Shown: piece after piece, positions 8,371 to 17,274 of the stretch
How positions within the stretch are numbered: position 1 is the first letter of the stretch
Layout of the letters: every line of letters starts with the position of its first letter
DNA from: Lysobacter changpingensis
Lineage (GTDB): Bacteria > Pseudomonadota > Gammaproteobacteria > Xanthomonadales > Xanthomonadaceae
Length of the DNA stretch: 64,000 bases
Assembly: GCF_017308985.1 (NCBI RefSeq)
Contig: NZ_JADWPE010000003.1
Span: 1 to 64,000 of the forward strand
Direction: 5' to 3'
The notes under the pieces: model-generated
What the model saw: only the letters and a program-made list of their open reading frames with translations
Database searches by the model: none
What the model was told of the DNA's origin: nothing
Position numbers and translations under genes: made by a program

Positions 8371-8437
8371 GATCCTGCCTCCTGAGTTGTTCACGCACGC
8401 TCGGTAGTGCGCGATGGGGGAACTTCGCCGCGCGCGG

Positions 8438-8930
8438 TTACGTGCGCTCGTCCTTGCGCTTGAGCTTCTTGTTCCTGGTGCCCACCGAACAACGGTTGAG
8501 CGCGTTGCGATGGAACAGGTGCTTGTCGTTGTAGCGCGTGAGCGACCAGCAGCCGTTCACCGGCGGTTTCCGGCCCGCCGGGAAGGTCACGCTGTGGCCA
8601 TGCGCATGCATGCCGAAGCCCGCACCTGGCGCCAGCCTCGCAGCCGTGCCTTGGCCCGGGTCGACGCCGTTGACGGTCAACGCGTGCGAGGAACCCAACG
8701 GAACGAACAGCGTGCCGACGTCCGCCAGGCAAGCGGCTCGATCGAAGTTTCCAGCGACATCGTCGCCGTGCATCAGCATGACCGCGCCCGGTTCGACCGC
8801 GCGCAGGCGCCACGGCTGGCTCGCGGCCTGGAGGGGCAGGTAGCGCCCGTCCACGCCCGCGGCGCATCGGCGAACTCGTCGAATTCGGAACAGACAAGGC
8901 CGACCATGCCTTCTCCGGACAGGCGGGAAT
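8438..8930 (-). pseudogene. Frameshifted remnant ending in a DUF1214 domain
   Basis: The C-terminal 53 residues (GHSVTFPAGRKPPVNGCWSL, RYNDKHLFHRNALNRCSVGT) match the conserved end of DUF1214 proteins (usual PPVxxFWSLTxYD ... NxxNRFxIG), then the frame is lost within the motif and stops early at KDERT. Upstream, the reading frame shifts near 8855: GEGMVGLVCSEFDEFADAPRA in one frame joins GRYLPLQAASQPW in another. No ribosome site or intact start is seen. The 5' half does not look like the usual DUF1254 partner and was not identified. Confidence 0.55.
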
Positions 8931-9154
8931 ATTTGCCCGATTTACGTAGCGACGGCGCGCCACGCCGCGCATAGTCGCATCGTCCTGCGTGAAGACCGGG
9001 CATACGGACGTTAACAGGATCGCGCGTCGTGTTCTGGAGTGAGGGCTTCTGGTGTGCGTCATCACGCCCGCCGGTGAGCCGGTCGCGCGCGGATACGCGG
9101 CAACGCGTGCCCGCACGAGTCGAGCGCGACGAACCGCCGATCATTGCGGGTTCG

Positions 9155-9386
9155 ACGAGGAAGCGGAACGCCGCCGCCATGCGGATACCGCGCTTGTCGC
9201 GCAACCGTGGCCTGCGATCCACACGCGCGATCGCTGGCGACGGGTGGACTTCGAGCGTGCGCAACGATCGTTCGAACGCACCGTGACCGCGTATACGGAA
9301 AAGGGATACCGCTGCTGCGTGATCCCCAGGTGTCGGTCGAAGCGCGGGTGGCGTTCGTTCTCCAGCAGATCGGGATGCGCGATTGA
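9155..9386 (+). pseudogene. C-terminal remnant of a predicted AAA-type ATPase (COG3911-like)
   Basis: One frame encodes ADTALVAQPWPAIHTRDRWR and RAQRSFERTVTAYTEKGY; one missing base near 9309-9312 moves the continuation LLRDPQVSVEARVAFVLQQI to the next frame, ending at TGA 9384-9386. Read together they match the ending of small predicted ATPases whose C-terminus reads roughly Y...GYxLxxLPxxSVxxRVxFVLxxI. The P-loop half expected 300-400 bases upstream is not recognisable. The family call is from memory of the motif order. Confidence 0.5.
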
Positions 9387-9667
9387 GGTGGCGCCTTGCC
9401 GTTGCGCAGGGGCTCGCAGGAAGTCCGCCTCTGGCCGAAAGCAGCGCGTGGGTGCTGCCCCATGCAAAGGCCCGCATCGTGCATCTGCCGCGACGTGGCG
9501 AGCTCAACCGCTCCGCACATCGTCCATACCGCAAGTCACGAAACCTCCATCACTCAGCCTCGTGAACACTGCGCGACAGCGCCGCTGTTCACCATGAACA
9601 AGCGTGCCTTTCCCCTCGGGCGGGACGATACTCGGCCGGTGCGTCGTCCACTGCCCGGGAGGGGACC
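9387..9667. other. Non-coding stretch with a decayed repeat
   Basis: No convincing gene is seen. GTCCGCCTCTGGCCGAAAGC at 9423-9442 is a degenerate first arm of the double-hairpin repeat. The last 60 bases presumably hold the promoter of the beta-helix gene that starts at 9668; no consensus elements stand out. Confidence 0.5.
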
Positions 9668-10993
9668 ATGTACGCGCATCCACTTCGTTTCGCGCCCGCC
9701 GCGCTCGCGGCGCTGATCGCCGCCGGCGGCTTTCCGTCGCCCGCCCACGCCGCCACGCGCGTGGTCGCCAACTGCAACGACAGCGGCGCGGGCAGCCTGC
9801 GCAACGCAATCTCCGTTGCGCAGAGCGGCGACAACATCGACCTGCTCGGACTCGCGTGCACGCGCATCCTGCTGACGTCCGGGCAGCTGGTGGTTCCGCA
9901 GGCGTCGTTGACGTTGCTCGGACGCAACCGCGACGCGCTCACGCTGGACGCCAACGCGAACGGCCGCGCGATACGGCACACCGGCACGGGCACGCTGCGC
10001 GTGTACCGCATGACGGTGGCCAATGGCCGCATCGCCGCGAGCGTCGCCGAGGGCGGATGCATCGCGTCGGCCGGCACGGTCGAGCTGATCAGTTCGGCGA
10101 TCCACCATTGCCAGGCCATCGCGAGCGGCGGGCTGGATCCATGGGCCTACGGTGGCGCGGTGAGCGCGCGCAACGTGCTGCTCGCGCACAGCCGGGCCCA
10201 CGCGAACCTGGCCGAAGCCGGCAACGGCGGCGCGTTGCATGCGTGGGGACACATCAACCTGCATTACAGCCAGGTGCTGGGCAGTTCGGCGTACTTCGGC
10301 GGCGGGGTGTACGCCAATTCGGTGGCGGCCACCTATTCGCTGGTCCGCAACAACGTGGCGAGCGGCGGCGGTGGCATCTACATCTCCGCACAGCAACCGG
10401 CGGAGCTGAGCCTGCTGCTGAACAAGAGCACCGTGGCGACCAACCATTCCACCGGCTGGGGCGGCGGGGTGGACGCCGGAGGCGCGCCGGATCCGGCGCT
10501 GATCATCGACAGCACGATCTCCGGCAACATCGGCTACTACAGCGGCGCTTCGCTGCCCGCGCGCACGCGCATCCTCAACAGCACGATCACCGCGAACGAG
10601 GAACGCAATCCGCAATGCAACGGTGCGCTCGATCCGACGCTCGAACTGCACATGGAGAGCACGATCGTCTCCGGGAACCTGTGTCCGTCGGGCGGCGTCG
10701 ACATCGGCGCGATGTTCGACAACGCGCCGGTCACCGGCAGCCACAACCTGGTCGGAGCGTCGCTCGCGCCGCTGCCGCCCGGCACCATCGTGAGCAGCGA
10801 TCTGCTGCTCACGCCACTGTTCAACAACGGCGGCCCGACGCCGACCCATGCGCCCGAGCACGGCAGCCCCGCGATCGATCGCGGCAGCAATCCGCAGAAC
10901 CTCCAGTACGACCAGCGCGGTCCGGGATTCCCGCGCGTACAGGGGGCGTTCGCCGAGATCGGCGCCGTCGAGAGGCCCGCGCCGAGACCGTGA
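9668..10993 (+). CDS. Secreted right-handed beta-helix protein, choice-of-anchor Q type (copy 1)
   Basis: A 441-residue protein with a signal peptide (residues 1-29, ending SPAHA) followed directly by ATRVVANCNDSGAGSLRNAI, the start motif of secreted beta-helix proteins. The body is rich in short N-G-G-G turns (GGAVSARN, GGGVYANS, GGGGIYIS) typical of stacked helix coils, and the end DQRGPGFPRVQGAFAEIGAV is the choice-of-anchor Q signature. Such proteins are cell-surface or secreted; function unknown, sometimes glycan-binding or lyase-like. It is followed by a close paralogue 43 bases downstream. Confidence 0.88.
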   Translation: MYAHPLRFAPAALAALIAAGGFPSPAHAATRVVANCNDSGAGSLRNAISVAQSGDNIDLLGLACTRILLTSGQLVVPQASLTLLGRNRDALTLDANANGRAIRHTGTGTLRVYRMTVANGRIAASVAEGGCIASAGTVELISSAIHHCQAIASGGLDPWAYGGAVSARNVLLAHSRAHANLAEAGNGGALHAWGHINLHYSQVLGSSAYFGGGVYANSVAATYSLVRNNVASGGGGIYISAQQPAELSLLLNKSTVATNHSTGWGGGVDAGGAPDPALIIDSTISGNIGYYSGASLPARTRILNSTITANEERNPQCNGALDPTLELHMESTIVSGNLCPSGGVDIGAMFDNAPVTGSHNLVGASLAPLPPGTIVSSDLLLTPLFNNGGPTPTHAPEHGSPAIDRGSNPQNLQYDQRGPGFPRVQGAFAEIGAVERPAPRP

Positions 10994-11036
10994 CGCCGCG
11001 CTTGGCAACCGCCGATGGCACACGAGGAGCCCGCTC

Positions 11037-12398
11037 ATGTCCCGCCATGCATCCACTTCGATGCTGCTGTGCGCCGCGTCGCTCGCGGCCGGCGCATTCC
11101 TTCCCGTCGCCGGCGCGCAGGCCGCCACGCGCGTGGTGGCCAACTGCAACGACAGCGGCGCCGGCAGCCTGCGCGGCGTCATCGCCGGCGCGCTGAGCGG
11201 CGACGTCATCGACCTGCGTTCGCTGGCGTGCACGCGCATCGCGCTGACCAGCGGCGAGATCGCGATCGCGCAGAACAACCTCACCCTGATCGGCCGCAGC
11301 CGCGATGCGATGACGCTCGATGCGCGCCAGTCGTCGCGCGTGCTCCGGCACACCGGCACGGGGACGTTGCGCCTCCAGGACCTCACCGTCGCGTGGGGCG
11401 ATCTCGATCCCGTTCCGGGCGAGGTGAGCCGGGGCGGATGCATCGCCTCGGACGGCAACGTCGAACTGCACCTGACCCGCATCCACCATTGCCGCAACGC
11501 GGCCGGCGGCTGGCTCGATTCGCCGGCGGCGGCCGGCGGCGGCATCAACGCGCTCGGCAACGTGACGGTGACGCACAGTTCGGTGTTCCTGAACGTCGCC
11601 ACGTCGAACTCGACCGGCGGCGGCATCGATGCGGAAGGCCGCGTGACGCTGCTGTACAGCCACGTCTTCGACAACTACGCCTTCTACGGCGGCGGCGTGC
11701 GCGCGGGGCAGGGCGCGAGCGTGACCTACTCGACCGTTCGCGACAACGACGGCGGCAGGGAAGGCGGCGGCCTGCTGCTCGAAACCGGCGACCTGCTCGT
11801 CAACAAATCCACGTTCTCGAACAATCGCCTCCATCAGGATCCGCCGTGGTCGCAATGGCCGCTCGGCGGCGGGCTGTATGCCGATGGCGTCGGCGCGCGC
11901 ACGATCGTCGACAGCACCTTCTCGGGGAACGAAGCCGTGATCGCCAGCGCCGCCTACATCGAGGGCGATGCGCGGATCAACAACAGCACCATCGCCTTCA
12001 ACATCGCGAAATGGGGCGACGATCCGCCCACGCCGCCGTGCGAGGAGCGCGGCGCGCTCTGGGCCGATACGCTGACGCTGTACAGCACGATCGTGGCGAA
12101 CAACCCCTGCACGAACGGGGTGGGCTACGACGTGGGCATGGATGCGCCGGCGATCCTCGGCGCCGACAACCTGATCGTCCGCGCGAACGTCGCCGTGCCC
12201 GCCGACACGATCACCGCCGATCCGCGCCTGGCGCCGCTGAGCAGCAACGGCGGGCCCTCGCGCACGCACATGCTGCTGTCCGGCAGTCCGGCGATCGATC
12301 ACGGCAACAATTTCCTCAGCCGCGCGTACGACCAGCGTGGGCCGGGATTCCCGCGCGTGAAGGGCGCCTTCCCGGACATCGGGGCGATCGAGCGTTGA
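11037..12398 (+). CDS. Secreted right-handed beta-helix protein, choice-of-anchor Q type (copy 2)
   Basis: A 453-residue paralogue of the preceding gene: signal peptide to about residue 29, then the same ATRVVANCNDSGAGSLR start, GGGI/GGGL coil turns, and ending AYDQRGPGFPRVKGAFPDIG. A GAGGAG about nine bases before ATG 11037 fixes the start. The two copies are close enough in both ends to be a tandem duplication that diverged in the middle. A decayed repeat arm (AATGTCCACTCCGGACC, 12441-12457) lies downstream. Confidence 0.88.
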   Translation: MSRHASTSMLLCAASLAAGAFLPVAGAQAATRVVANCNDSGAGSLRGVIAGALSGDVIDLRSLACTRIALTSGEIAIAQNNLTLIGRSRDAMTLDARQSSRVLRHTGTGTLRLQDLTVAWGDLDPVPGEVSRGGCIASDGNVELHLTRIHHCRNAAGGWLDSPAAAGGGINALGNVTVTHSSVFLNVATSNSTGGGIDAEGRVTLLYSHVFDNYAFYGGGVRAGQGASVTYSTVRDNDGGREGGGLLLETGDLLVNKSTFSNNRLHQDPPWSQWPLGGGLYADGVGARTIVDSTFSGNEAVIASAAYIEGDARINNSTIAFNIAKWGDDPPTPPCEERGALWADTLTLYSTIVANNPCTNGVGYDVGMDAPAILGADNLIVRANVAVPADTITADPRLAPLSSNGGPSRTHMLLSGSPAIDHGNNFLSRAYDQRGPGFPRVKGAFPDIGAIER

Positions 12399-12564
12399 GG
12401 GGGCGTTCGCGGACCGGCCGGGCCGGCCTCGCGCGATGCTAATGTCCACTCCGGACCGGGGCGGGTACCGCCCGCCGCGCGTCCGTTGCACCAGACGATC
12501 GCAGTCCCACGGCATGGCAGTCGTCGCCGCCATGCGCCCAGTGATGTGACCAAAGGATGGATGC
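12399..12564. other. Intergenic region with a decayed repeat arm
   Basis: GATGCTAATGTCCACTCCGG at 12435-12454 is a degenerate copy of the second arm of the double-hairpin repeat, the same sequence context (GCTAATGTCC) seen at 140, 692 and 4863. The remainder carries the upstream region of the next gene, with AAAGGA at 12552-12557. Confidence 0.5.
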
Positions 12565-13224
12565 ATGACTACGACTCAGGAAGGAATTGCCGTAAACGCC
12601 CGGCTGGTGCGCGATGTGCGCATCCTCAAGCTGTACGCCGGGGCGACCACGCTCGCGCTGGCCGCGCTGGCATTGACCGCGGCGAAGACGCCGGATCCGG
12701 ACGCGGAGATCACCGTCGAACGGATCAACATCGTCGATCCGACCGGCGTCAAACGCATGGTGATTTCCAATGCCGAGCGCTTCCCCCTGCCGAAGGTCGA
12801 AGGACGCGAGCTCCCGCGTGCGATGGCGCCGGCGGGGCTGGTGCTCTACGACTCCAAGGGGAACGAAGTCGGCGGCGTCGCGGCCAGCGATGCGAGTTTC
12901 GGCAAGATGAACGTGATGGCGTTCGATTACCCGAACTACGACGCGATCGGGCTTCTCACCCGCATCAGCCCGGACGGCAGCGACGCACTCGCCGGACTGG
13001 CGATCAACGCGCGTCCGCCGGCGAACCTGGACCCGATCGCGGCGGGGAAGGTGGCGCACACGCGCATCGCCATCCAGAACCAGAACGAGGACGCGCAGAT
13101 CCTGATGGCCGATCCGCAGGGGCGCGACCGCATCCGGCTCATGGTCGATCGCAAGGGGCAGGCGAGGATCGAAGTCCTCGACGCGGATGGAAAGGTCACG
13201 TTCCGCGCGCCGGAAGGCGGCTGA
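12565..13224 (+). CDS. Membrane-anchored hypothetical protein
   Basis: A 219-residue protein with one transmembrane segment at residues 21-40 (LKLYAGATTLALAALALTAA) and a periplasmic part composed of three similar strand-rich blocks: ITVERINIVDPTGVKRMVIS, GLVLYDSKGNEVGGVAASD and AQILMADPQGRDRIRLMVDR. This repeated Dx(T/K)Gxxr pattern suggests a small beta-propeller or sandwich fold. I do not recognise a named family. AAAGGA about eight bases upstream supports ATG 12565. Confidence 0.7.
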   Translation: MTTTQEGIAVNARLVRDVRILKLYAGATTLALAALALTAAKTPDPDAEITVERINIVDPTGVKRMVISNAERFPLPKVEGRELPRAMAPAGLVLYDSKGNEVGGVAASDASFGKMNVMAFDYPNYDAIGLLTRISPDGSDALAGLAINARPPANLDPIAAGKVAHTRIAIQNQNEDAQILMADPQGRDRIRLMVDRKGQARIEVLDADGKVTFRAPEGG

Positions 13225-13312
13225 GCGATCCGCATGTCGTGACCGGCAAAGGTCGCAGCCGGGATGACGCTTCGATGCACGACGTCATCCCGGTGCGCCT
13301 GGTTCGCGTGGA

Positions 13313-13831
13313 TTACGACGTCGCTTCGAACGACGCGTGATACCGGACCGTTCCCGCGGGCACCTGGCCTTCGAAGCCGAGCGCCTGGAAGTAGGCGGGC
13401 GGTACGTCCGCGAGGGTGAGCGCGGAGTGCGCCGAGAAGCCGAAGCGGCCGTAGTAGGACGGTTCGCCGAGCACGACACATCCGCGCGCGCCGGACGCGC
13501 GCAGGCGATCCAGCGACGCGCGAATCAGCCGGCTGCCCACGCCGGTGCCCTGGCAGTCCGGCAGCACCGATACCGGGCCCAGTCCGTACCAGTCGCGGGC
13601 GCCATCGGAGATTTCCACGGGCGAGATCGCGACGTGGCCGACGATGCCACCGTCCATCTGCGCGACGAGCGACAGCGACAGCTGTCCGGCCGAACGCAGG
13701 GCCGCGATGATGAATTCCTCCGTGCCGCTGGAGTGCTCGGCGGTGGCGAACGCGGTGCGCGTCACTTGCGCGATCGCGGCGGCGTCGTCCGGGCGCTCGT
13801 CGCGGATCAGCAATGTCTGGGGATGGATCAT
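13313..13831 (-). CDS. GNAT-family N-acetyltransferase
   Basis: A 172-residue protein with the acyl-CoA-binding core LGPVSVLPDCQGTGVGSRLI (Q/RxxGxG/A motif) preceded by IVGHVAISPVEI and followed by a GEPSYYGRFGF motif, the pattern of YhbS-like acetyltransferases. AGGAGCGAC directly before ATG 13831 fixes the start. It lies 17 bases after the TetR gene in the same direction, so the two are probably co-transcribed from the operator region at 14520-14551. Substrate unknown. Confidence 0.9.
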   Translation of the reverse strand: MIHPQTLLIRDERPDDAAAIAQVTRTAFATAEHSSGTEEFIIAALRSAGQLSLSLVAQMDGGIVGHVAISPVEISDGARDWYGLGPVSVLPDCQGTGVGSRLIRASLDRLRASGARGCVVLGEPSYYGRFGFSAHSALTLADVPPAYFQALGFEGQVPAGTVRYHASFEATS

Positions 13832-13848
13832 GTCGCTCCTGTTCGCGA

Positions 13849-14502
13849 TCAGGTGGGGGTGGTTGGGGAACGGTGCGTGCGTGCCCGGGGGCGTCTCGCC
13901 GCCGGGCCGTCGTAGGCCGCGCCCTGCATGAAGAAGTCCAGCGCGTGCGAGAACTCGTCGGCCAGCGCGACGTCCGCCTTGCCCAGCCATGTCATGACGG
14001 CGCACAGATAGAGGAAATGCAGGTACACCGCAAGGCGTTCGGCGGGCACGTCGGCCTTGAGTTCGCCGGTCTCCTGCGCGTGCGTCACCAACTGCACGTA
14101 CAGGGGAATCATGCCGGACGCGTGCTGTTCGTCCGCGCCGTCGCGCACCTGCTGGAACCGATGACGGATGTACGGCGCCGCGTACTGCCGATGCGCTTCC
14201 CACCATTGCGCCGACGCCTCCAGCAGCGTCGCCACGCGTGAGACGAAGGAGCGCCGGCTCAGGACATCCTGCAGCACCGAGTGGAGATCGGCGCCCAGTT
14301 GCCCATGCATCCAGTGCACGAGCACCGCTTCCTTCACCGGGAAGTGGTTGTAGAGCGTGCCGCGCGCGACGTCCGCCTGCGCGGCGATCTGCTCCATGGT
14401 GACGGCCTCGTATCCGTCGCGTTCGAACAGCGCGTGCGCGGTGCTGGCGATGTGGTCGCGGGTCTGCCTGCGTTTGCGGGCGGCTCGGTCGTTGCCGGTC
14501 AT
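13849..14502 (-). CDS. TetR-family transcriptional regulator
   Basis: A 217-residue repressor: an N-terminal helix-turn-helix (RDHIASTAHALFERDGYEAV, MEQIAAQADVARGTLYNHFP) and an all-helical ligand-binding domain. ATG 14502 has AAGG six bases upstream; starting further upstream would include the operator. The gene is divergent from a CrtI-like oxidoreductase and two palindromes lie between the start codons, so it very likely represses itself, the GNAT gene behind it and the oxidoreductase. Ligand unknown. Confidence 0.92.
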   Translation of the reverse strand: MTGNDRAARKRRQTRDHIASTAHALFERDGYEAVTMEQIAAQADVARGTLYNHFPVKEAVLVHWMHGQLGADLHSVLQDVLSRRSFVSRVATLLEASAQWWEAHRQYAAPYIRHRFQQVRDGADEQHASGMIPLYVQLVTHAQETGELKADVPAERLAVYLHFLYLCAVMTWLGKADVALADEFSHALDFFMQGAAYDGPAARRPRARTHRSPTTPT

Positions 14503-14520
14503 GTGTGCCTTGCACTGAAT

Positions 14521-14535
14521 TTGTACGTCGTACAA
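14521..14535. promoter_or_regulatory. Putative TetR operator
   Basis: TTGTACGTCGTACAA is a perfect palindrome with 7-bp arms about a central T, located 19 bases upstream of the TetR start and 10 bases upstream of the first oxidoreductase start codon. Its size and place are typical of TetR autoregulatory operators. Confidence 0.6.
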
Positions 14536-14538
14536 TAA

Positions 14539-14551
14539 TGGACAATGTCCA
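14539..14551. promoter_or_regulatory. Second palindrome in the TetR/oxidoreductase divergent region
   Basis: TGGACAATGTCCA has 6-bp arms about a central A. It overlaps the upstream candidate start codon (14545) of the oxidoreductase, so binding here would block its expression, or the true start is ATG 14572. Confidence 0.4.
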
Positions 14552-16041
14552 ATTTCACAACGGGCCGATCCATGCGCAATCCAGAAGGACTTCCGGTGAT
14601 CGTCATCGGGGCGGGGCTGTCGGGAATGGCGGCGGCGCTCGCCATCGCACGCCGGGGCAGGGACGTGATCGTGCTGGAGGCGCAGGACGCCACCGGCGGA
14701 TGCTGTTCGACCACGAACGCGAACGGTTACACGTTCAACAACGGCGCGGTCTACGTCGCCGTGCCTTCACTGCTGCGTGCGGCGTTCCAGCGGCTTGGGC
14801 TCGAGTTCGACGACGAGGTTGCGCTCGCCGCGATCGAACGGCCGCATGTCACCTGCCTGGAGAACGGAACGGCGGTGCACCTGTCGACGGTGGAGGACTC
14901 GTTCGTCGACGGCGTGCGCGATGGGCCGCGGACGCGCGAACTCCGCGACGGCCTGCGCAGGCTGCGCGAGCAGTGGGGTCCGATCTACCGGACGCTGGTC
15001 GCCGACGTGCTGCCCGAAGGGCCTTCGCTGCTGCGCACGCTCGCGAGGCTCTGGCGATACCTGCCGCGCATGGGCGGGCATGCGGGCGATCTCATCGCGT
15101 CGTACTTTTCCGACGACGACCTGCGGGCCGCGGTCGCGTCCACGCTGCTGTACACCGGGCTGCCGCCGGAACGCCTGCCTTCGACGCAGATCATCGGACT
15201 GCTGGCGCTGCTGGAGGAAGGCTTTCACCTGCCGCGCGGCGGCATGGGCGCGATCTCCGCCGCGCTGGAGCGCGAGCTTCGCCGCCGTTCGATTCCCGTG
15301 CGTTCCGGCACGTGGGTGCGCGAGATCACGGTGGAGCACGGACAGGTGCGCGGCGTCGTCCTCGCCGACGGAGAACGCATGCGGACGTCCCACGTCGTGG
15401 CGACATGCGCCGGCTTCGATGTGCTCGAACGCCTGCTGCCGGCGGATGCGGTTCCTCGCTCGCTGGCGGCGAAGGCCGAAGCGGCACCGTTGTCGCATCG
15501 GGCCGTGTCGATCCAGCTCGGCTGCTCGGGCCTGCATGCGCCGGACGCCTTCATCGTCAATCACGTCCCGTCGATGCGCGAACAGGGCGCGATGCACGTG
15601 CTCGGGGCCGCAACGCCGCAATGGCTCTCGTACACGCGGCCGACGCAGGTGCTTCCCGAACTCGCTCCATCGGGGCGTCAGATCATCGAACTGTATGCGC
15701 CCGCTACCGGTATCCGGCGTGCATCGGAGTGGGACAGGGCGATGACCGATGCGGTGGTCGGCCGGTATCTCGAAGCGTTGCAGCGGCGATTGCCGGGCTT
15801 GTCCATCGACACCACCCGCGTGCTCGACCCACGGGATTTCGCGCGCGAGCGGAACCTGTACGAAGGCGCCCTCTACGGTATCGCGCCCGGTGTCGCGCCC
15901 AACCGGTTCTTCCCGCATCGCACGCGGATCGGTGGCCTGTACCTGGGCGGACAGACCACGTTTCCGGGCTATGGCGTGCCGTCCGCGATCCTGTCCGGCA
16001 TACAGAGCGCCGAGGCGTTGCTTGGCGATGCGATGCGCTGA
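14545..16041 (+). CDS. CrtI-like FAD-dependent oxidoreductase
   Basis: A 498-residue protein (489 if ATG 14572 is the start) of the phytoene desaturase / carotenoid isomerase / retinol saturase group. The FAD dinucleotide-binding motif VIVIGAGLSGMAAALAIARR with acidic EAQDATGGCC follows the N-terminus, and the C-terminal motif GGLYLGGQTTFPGYGVPSAI is the conserved FAD-binding end of this group. No crtB or other carotenoid gene is adjacent, so a lipid or hydrophobic substrate other than phytoene is possible. It is divergent from and probably repressed by the TetR protein. Confidence 0.85.
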   Translation: MSNFTTGRSMRNPEGLPVIVIGAGLSGMAAALAIARRGRDVIVLEAQDATGGCCSTTNANGYTFNNGAVYVAVPSLLRAAFQRLGLEFDDEVALAAIERPHVTCLENGTAVHLSTVEDSFVDGVRDGPRTRELRDGLRRLREQWGPIYRTLVADVLPEGPSLLRTLARLWRYLPRMGGHAGDLIASYFSDDDLRAAVASTLLYTGLPPERLPSTQIIGLLALLEEGFHLPRGGMGAISAALERELRRRSIPVRSGTWVREITVEHGQVRGVVLADGERMRTSHVVATCAGFDVLERLLPADAVPRSLAAKAEAAPLSHRAVSIQLGCSGLHAPDAFIVNHVPSMREQGAMHVLGAATPQWLSYTRPTQVLPELAPSGRQIIELYAPATGIRRASEWDRAMTDAVVGRYLEALQRRLPGLSIDTTRVLDPRDFARERNLYEGALYGIAPGVAPNRFFPHRTRIGGLYLGGQTTFPGYGVPSAILSGIQSAEALLGDAMR

Positions 16042-16068
16042 GGGCGCGCGGCGACCGCGGCGATGTCG

Positions 16069-17259
16069 TTACACCGCATTCCCCGCCGCATGCCCCGACG
16101 CCCACGCCCACTGGAAGTTGTAGCCGCCGAGCCAGCCGGTGACGTCGATGACCTCGCCGATGAAGTACAGCCCCGGCACGCGCCGGGACTGCATCGTGCT
16201 GGACGAGAGTTCGTCGGTGTCGACGCCGCCGAGCGTCACTTCGGCCGTGCGATAGCCCTCGGTGCCGCTGGCGACCAGCGCCCAGTCGCCCAGCACCTGC
16301 GCGATCTCGCGCAGTTGCGGCACGTTGTACTGCTTCATCGGACGATTGGGCAGCCAGTGCTCGCACAGCCGCTGCGCGAAACGCTTCGGCATCGCCTCGC
16401 CGAGCAGCGTCTTGAGTTCGGCGGCGGGCCGTTCGCGCTGCCATTGCTGCAGGGTTTCCAGCGCGTCGCGGCCGGGGAGCAGGTCCAGGCGCAGGTCATC
16501 GCCGGGTTGCCAGTACGAGGAGATCTGCAGGATCGCCGGGCCGCTGACGCCGCGATGCGTCACCAGCATGTAGTTGCTGAAAGCCGCGCCGTTGCAGCGC
16601 GCCGTCACCGGCAGCGCGACGCCGCTCAGGTCCGCCAGGCGTTCCTGGTGCTTTCCGCTCAGGGTGAGCGGCACGAGTCCCGCGCGCGTGGGCAGCACGG
16701 CGTGGCCGAAGCGGCGCGCGAGGTCGTAACCGAAACCGCTCGCGCCCATGCTCGGGATCGACAACCCGCCGCTCGCCACCACCAGCGCGGGCGCCGCGAA
16801 GTTGCCGCGCGTGGTGTGCAGGCGGAAGCGCGCGTCGTCGCTGTCGCCGTGTGCGAGCTTCTCGATGCTGCAACCGGTCTCGACGCGCACGCCTGCCTGC
16901 GCGCATTCGTCCAGCAACATCTTCACGATCAGCTTGGACGATTCGTCGCAGAACAGCTGCCCGAGTTCCTTCTCGTGGTACGCGATGCCGTGGCGTTCGA
17001 CCATGTCGATGAAATGCCACGGCGTGTAGCGCGCCAGCGCCGACTTGCAGAAATGCGGGTTGGCCGACAGGTAGTTCGCCGGCGTGGCGCCGGTGTTGGT
17101 GAAATTGCAGCGACCGCCGCCCGACATCAGGATCTTCTTGCCGACGCGGTTGGCGTGTTCGACCACCAGCACGCGCCTGCCGCGCTGGCCGGCGGTCAGC
17201 GCGCACATCAGCCCGGCGGCGCCGCCGCCGACGATCATCACGTCGAAATGCGCGTTCAT
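16069..17259 (-). CDS. YhiN/HI0933-family flavoprotein
   Basis: A 396-residue FAD protein with the N-terminal Rossmann motif MIVGGGAAGLMCALTAGQRG, the family-specific KKILMSGGGRCNFTN motif at about residues 42-56, a middle insertion domain, and the C-terminal FAD motif GLYFIGEVIDVTGWLGGYNF ending with QWAWASGHAAG. This matches the HI0933 / BaiN family of NAD(P)-dependent flavoproteins, recently linked to tRNA/rRNA or bile-acid reduction in other species; the role here is unknown. It starts 15 bases downstream of yaeQ on the same strand. Confidence 0.93.
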   Translation of the reverse strand: MNAHFDVMIVGGGAAGLMCALTAGQRGRRVLVVEHANRVGKKILMSGGGRCNFTNTGATPANYLSANPHFCKSALARYTPWHFIDMVERHGIAYHEKELGQLFCDESSKLIVKMLLDECAQAGVRVETGCSIEKLAHGDSDDARFRLHTTRGNFAAPALVVASGGLSIPSMGASGFGYDLARRFGHAVLPTRAGLVPLTLSGKHQERLADLSGVALPVTARCNGAAFSNYMLVTHRGVSGPAILQISSYWQPGDDLRLDLLPGRDALETLQQWQRERPAAELKTLLGEAMPKRFAQRLCEHWLPNRPMKQYNVPQLREIAQVLGDWALVASGTEGYRTAEVTLGGVDTDELSSSTMQSRRVPGLYFIGEVIDVTGWLGGYNFQWAWASGHAAGNAV

Positions 17260-17274
17260 GCCGGACGGGCCATC

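Noticed and set aside
5671-8385. A 904-codon plus-strand frame opposite the arylsulfatase
   Set aside because: The sulfatase motifs are all on the minus strand; the plus frame is composition-driven.
14545-16041. Carotenoid biosynthesis cluster
   Set aside because: Only one CrtI-like gene is present, with no phytoene synthase, cyclase or GGPP synthase nearby.
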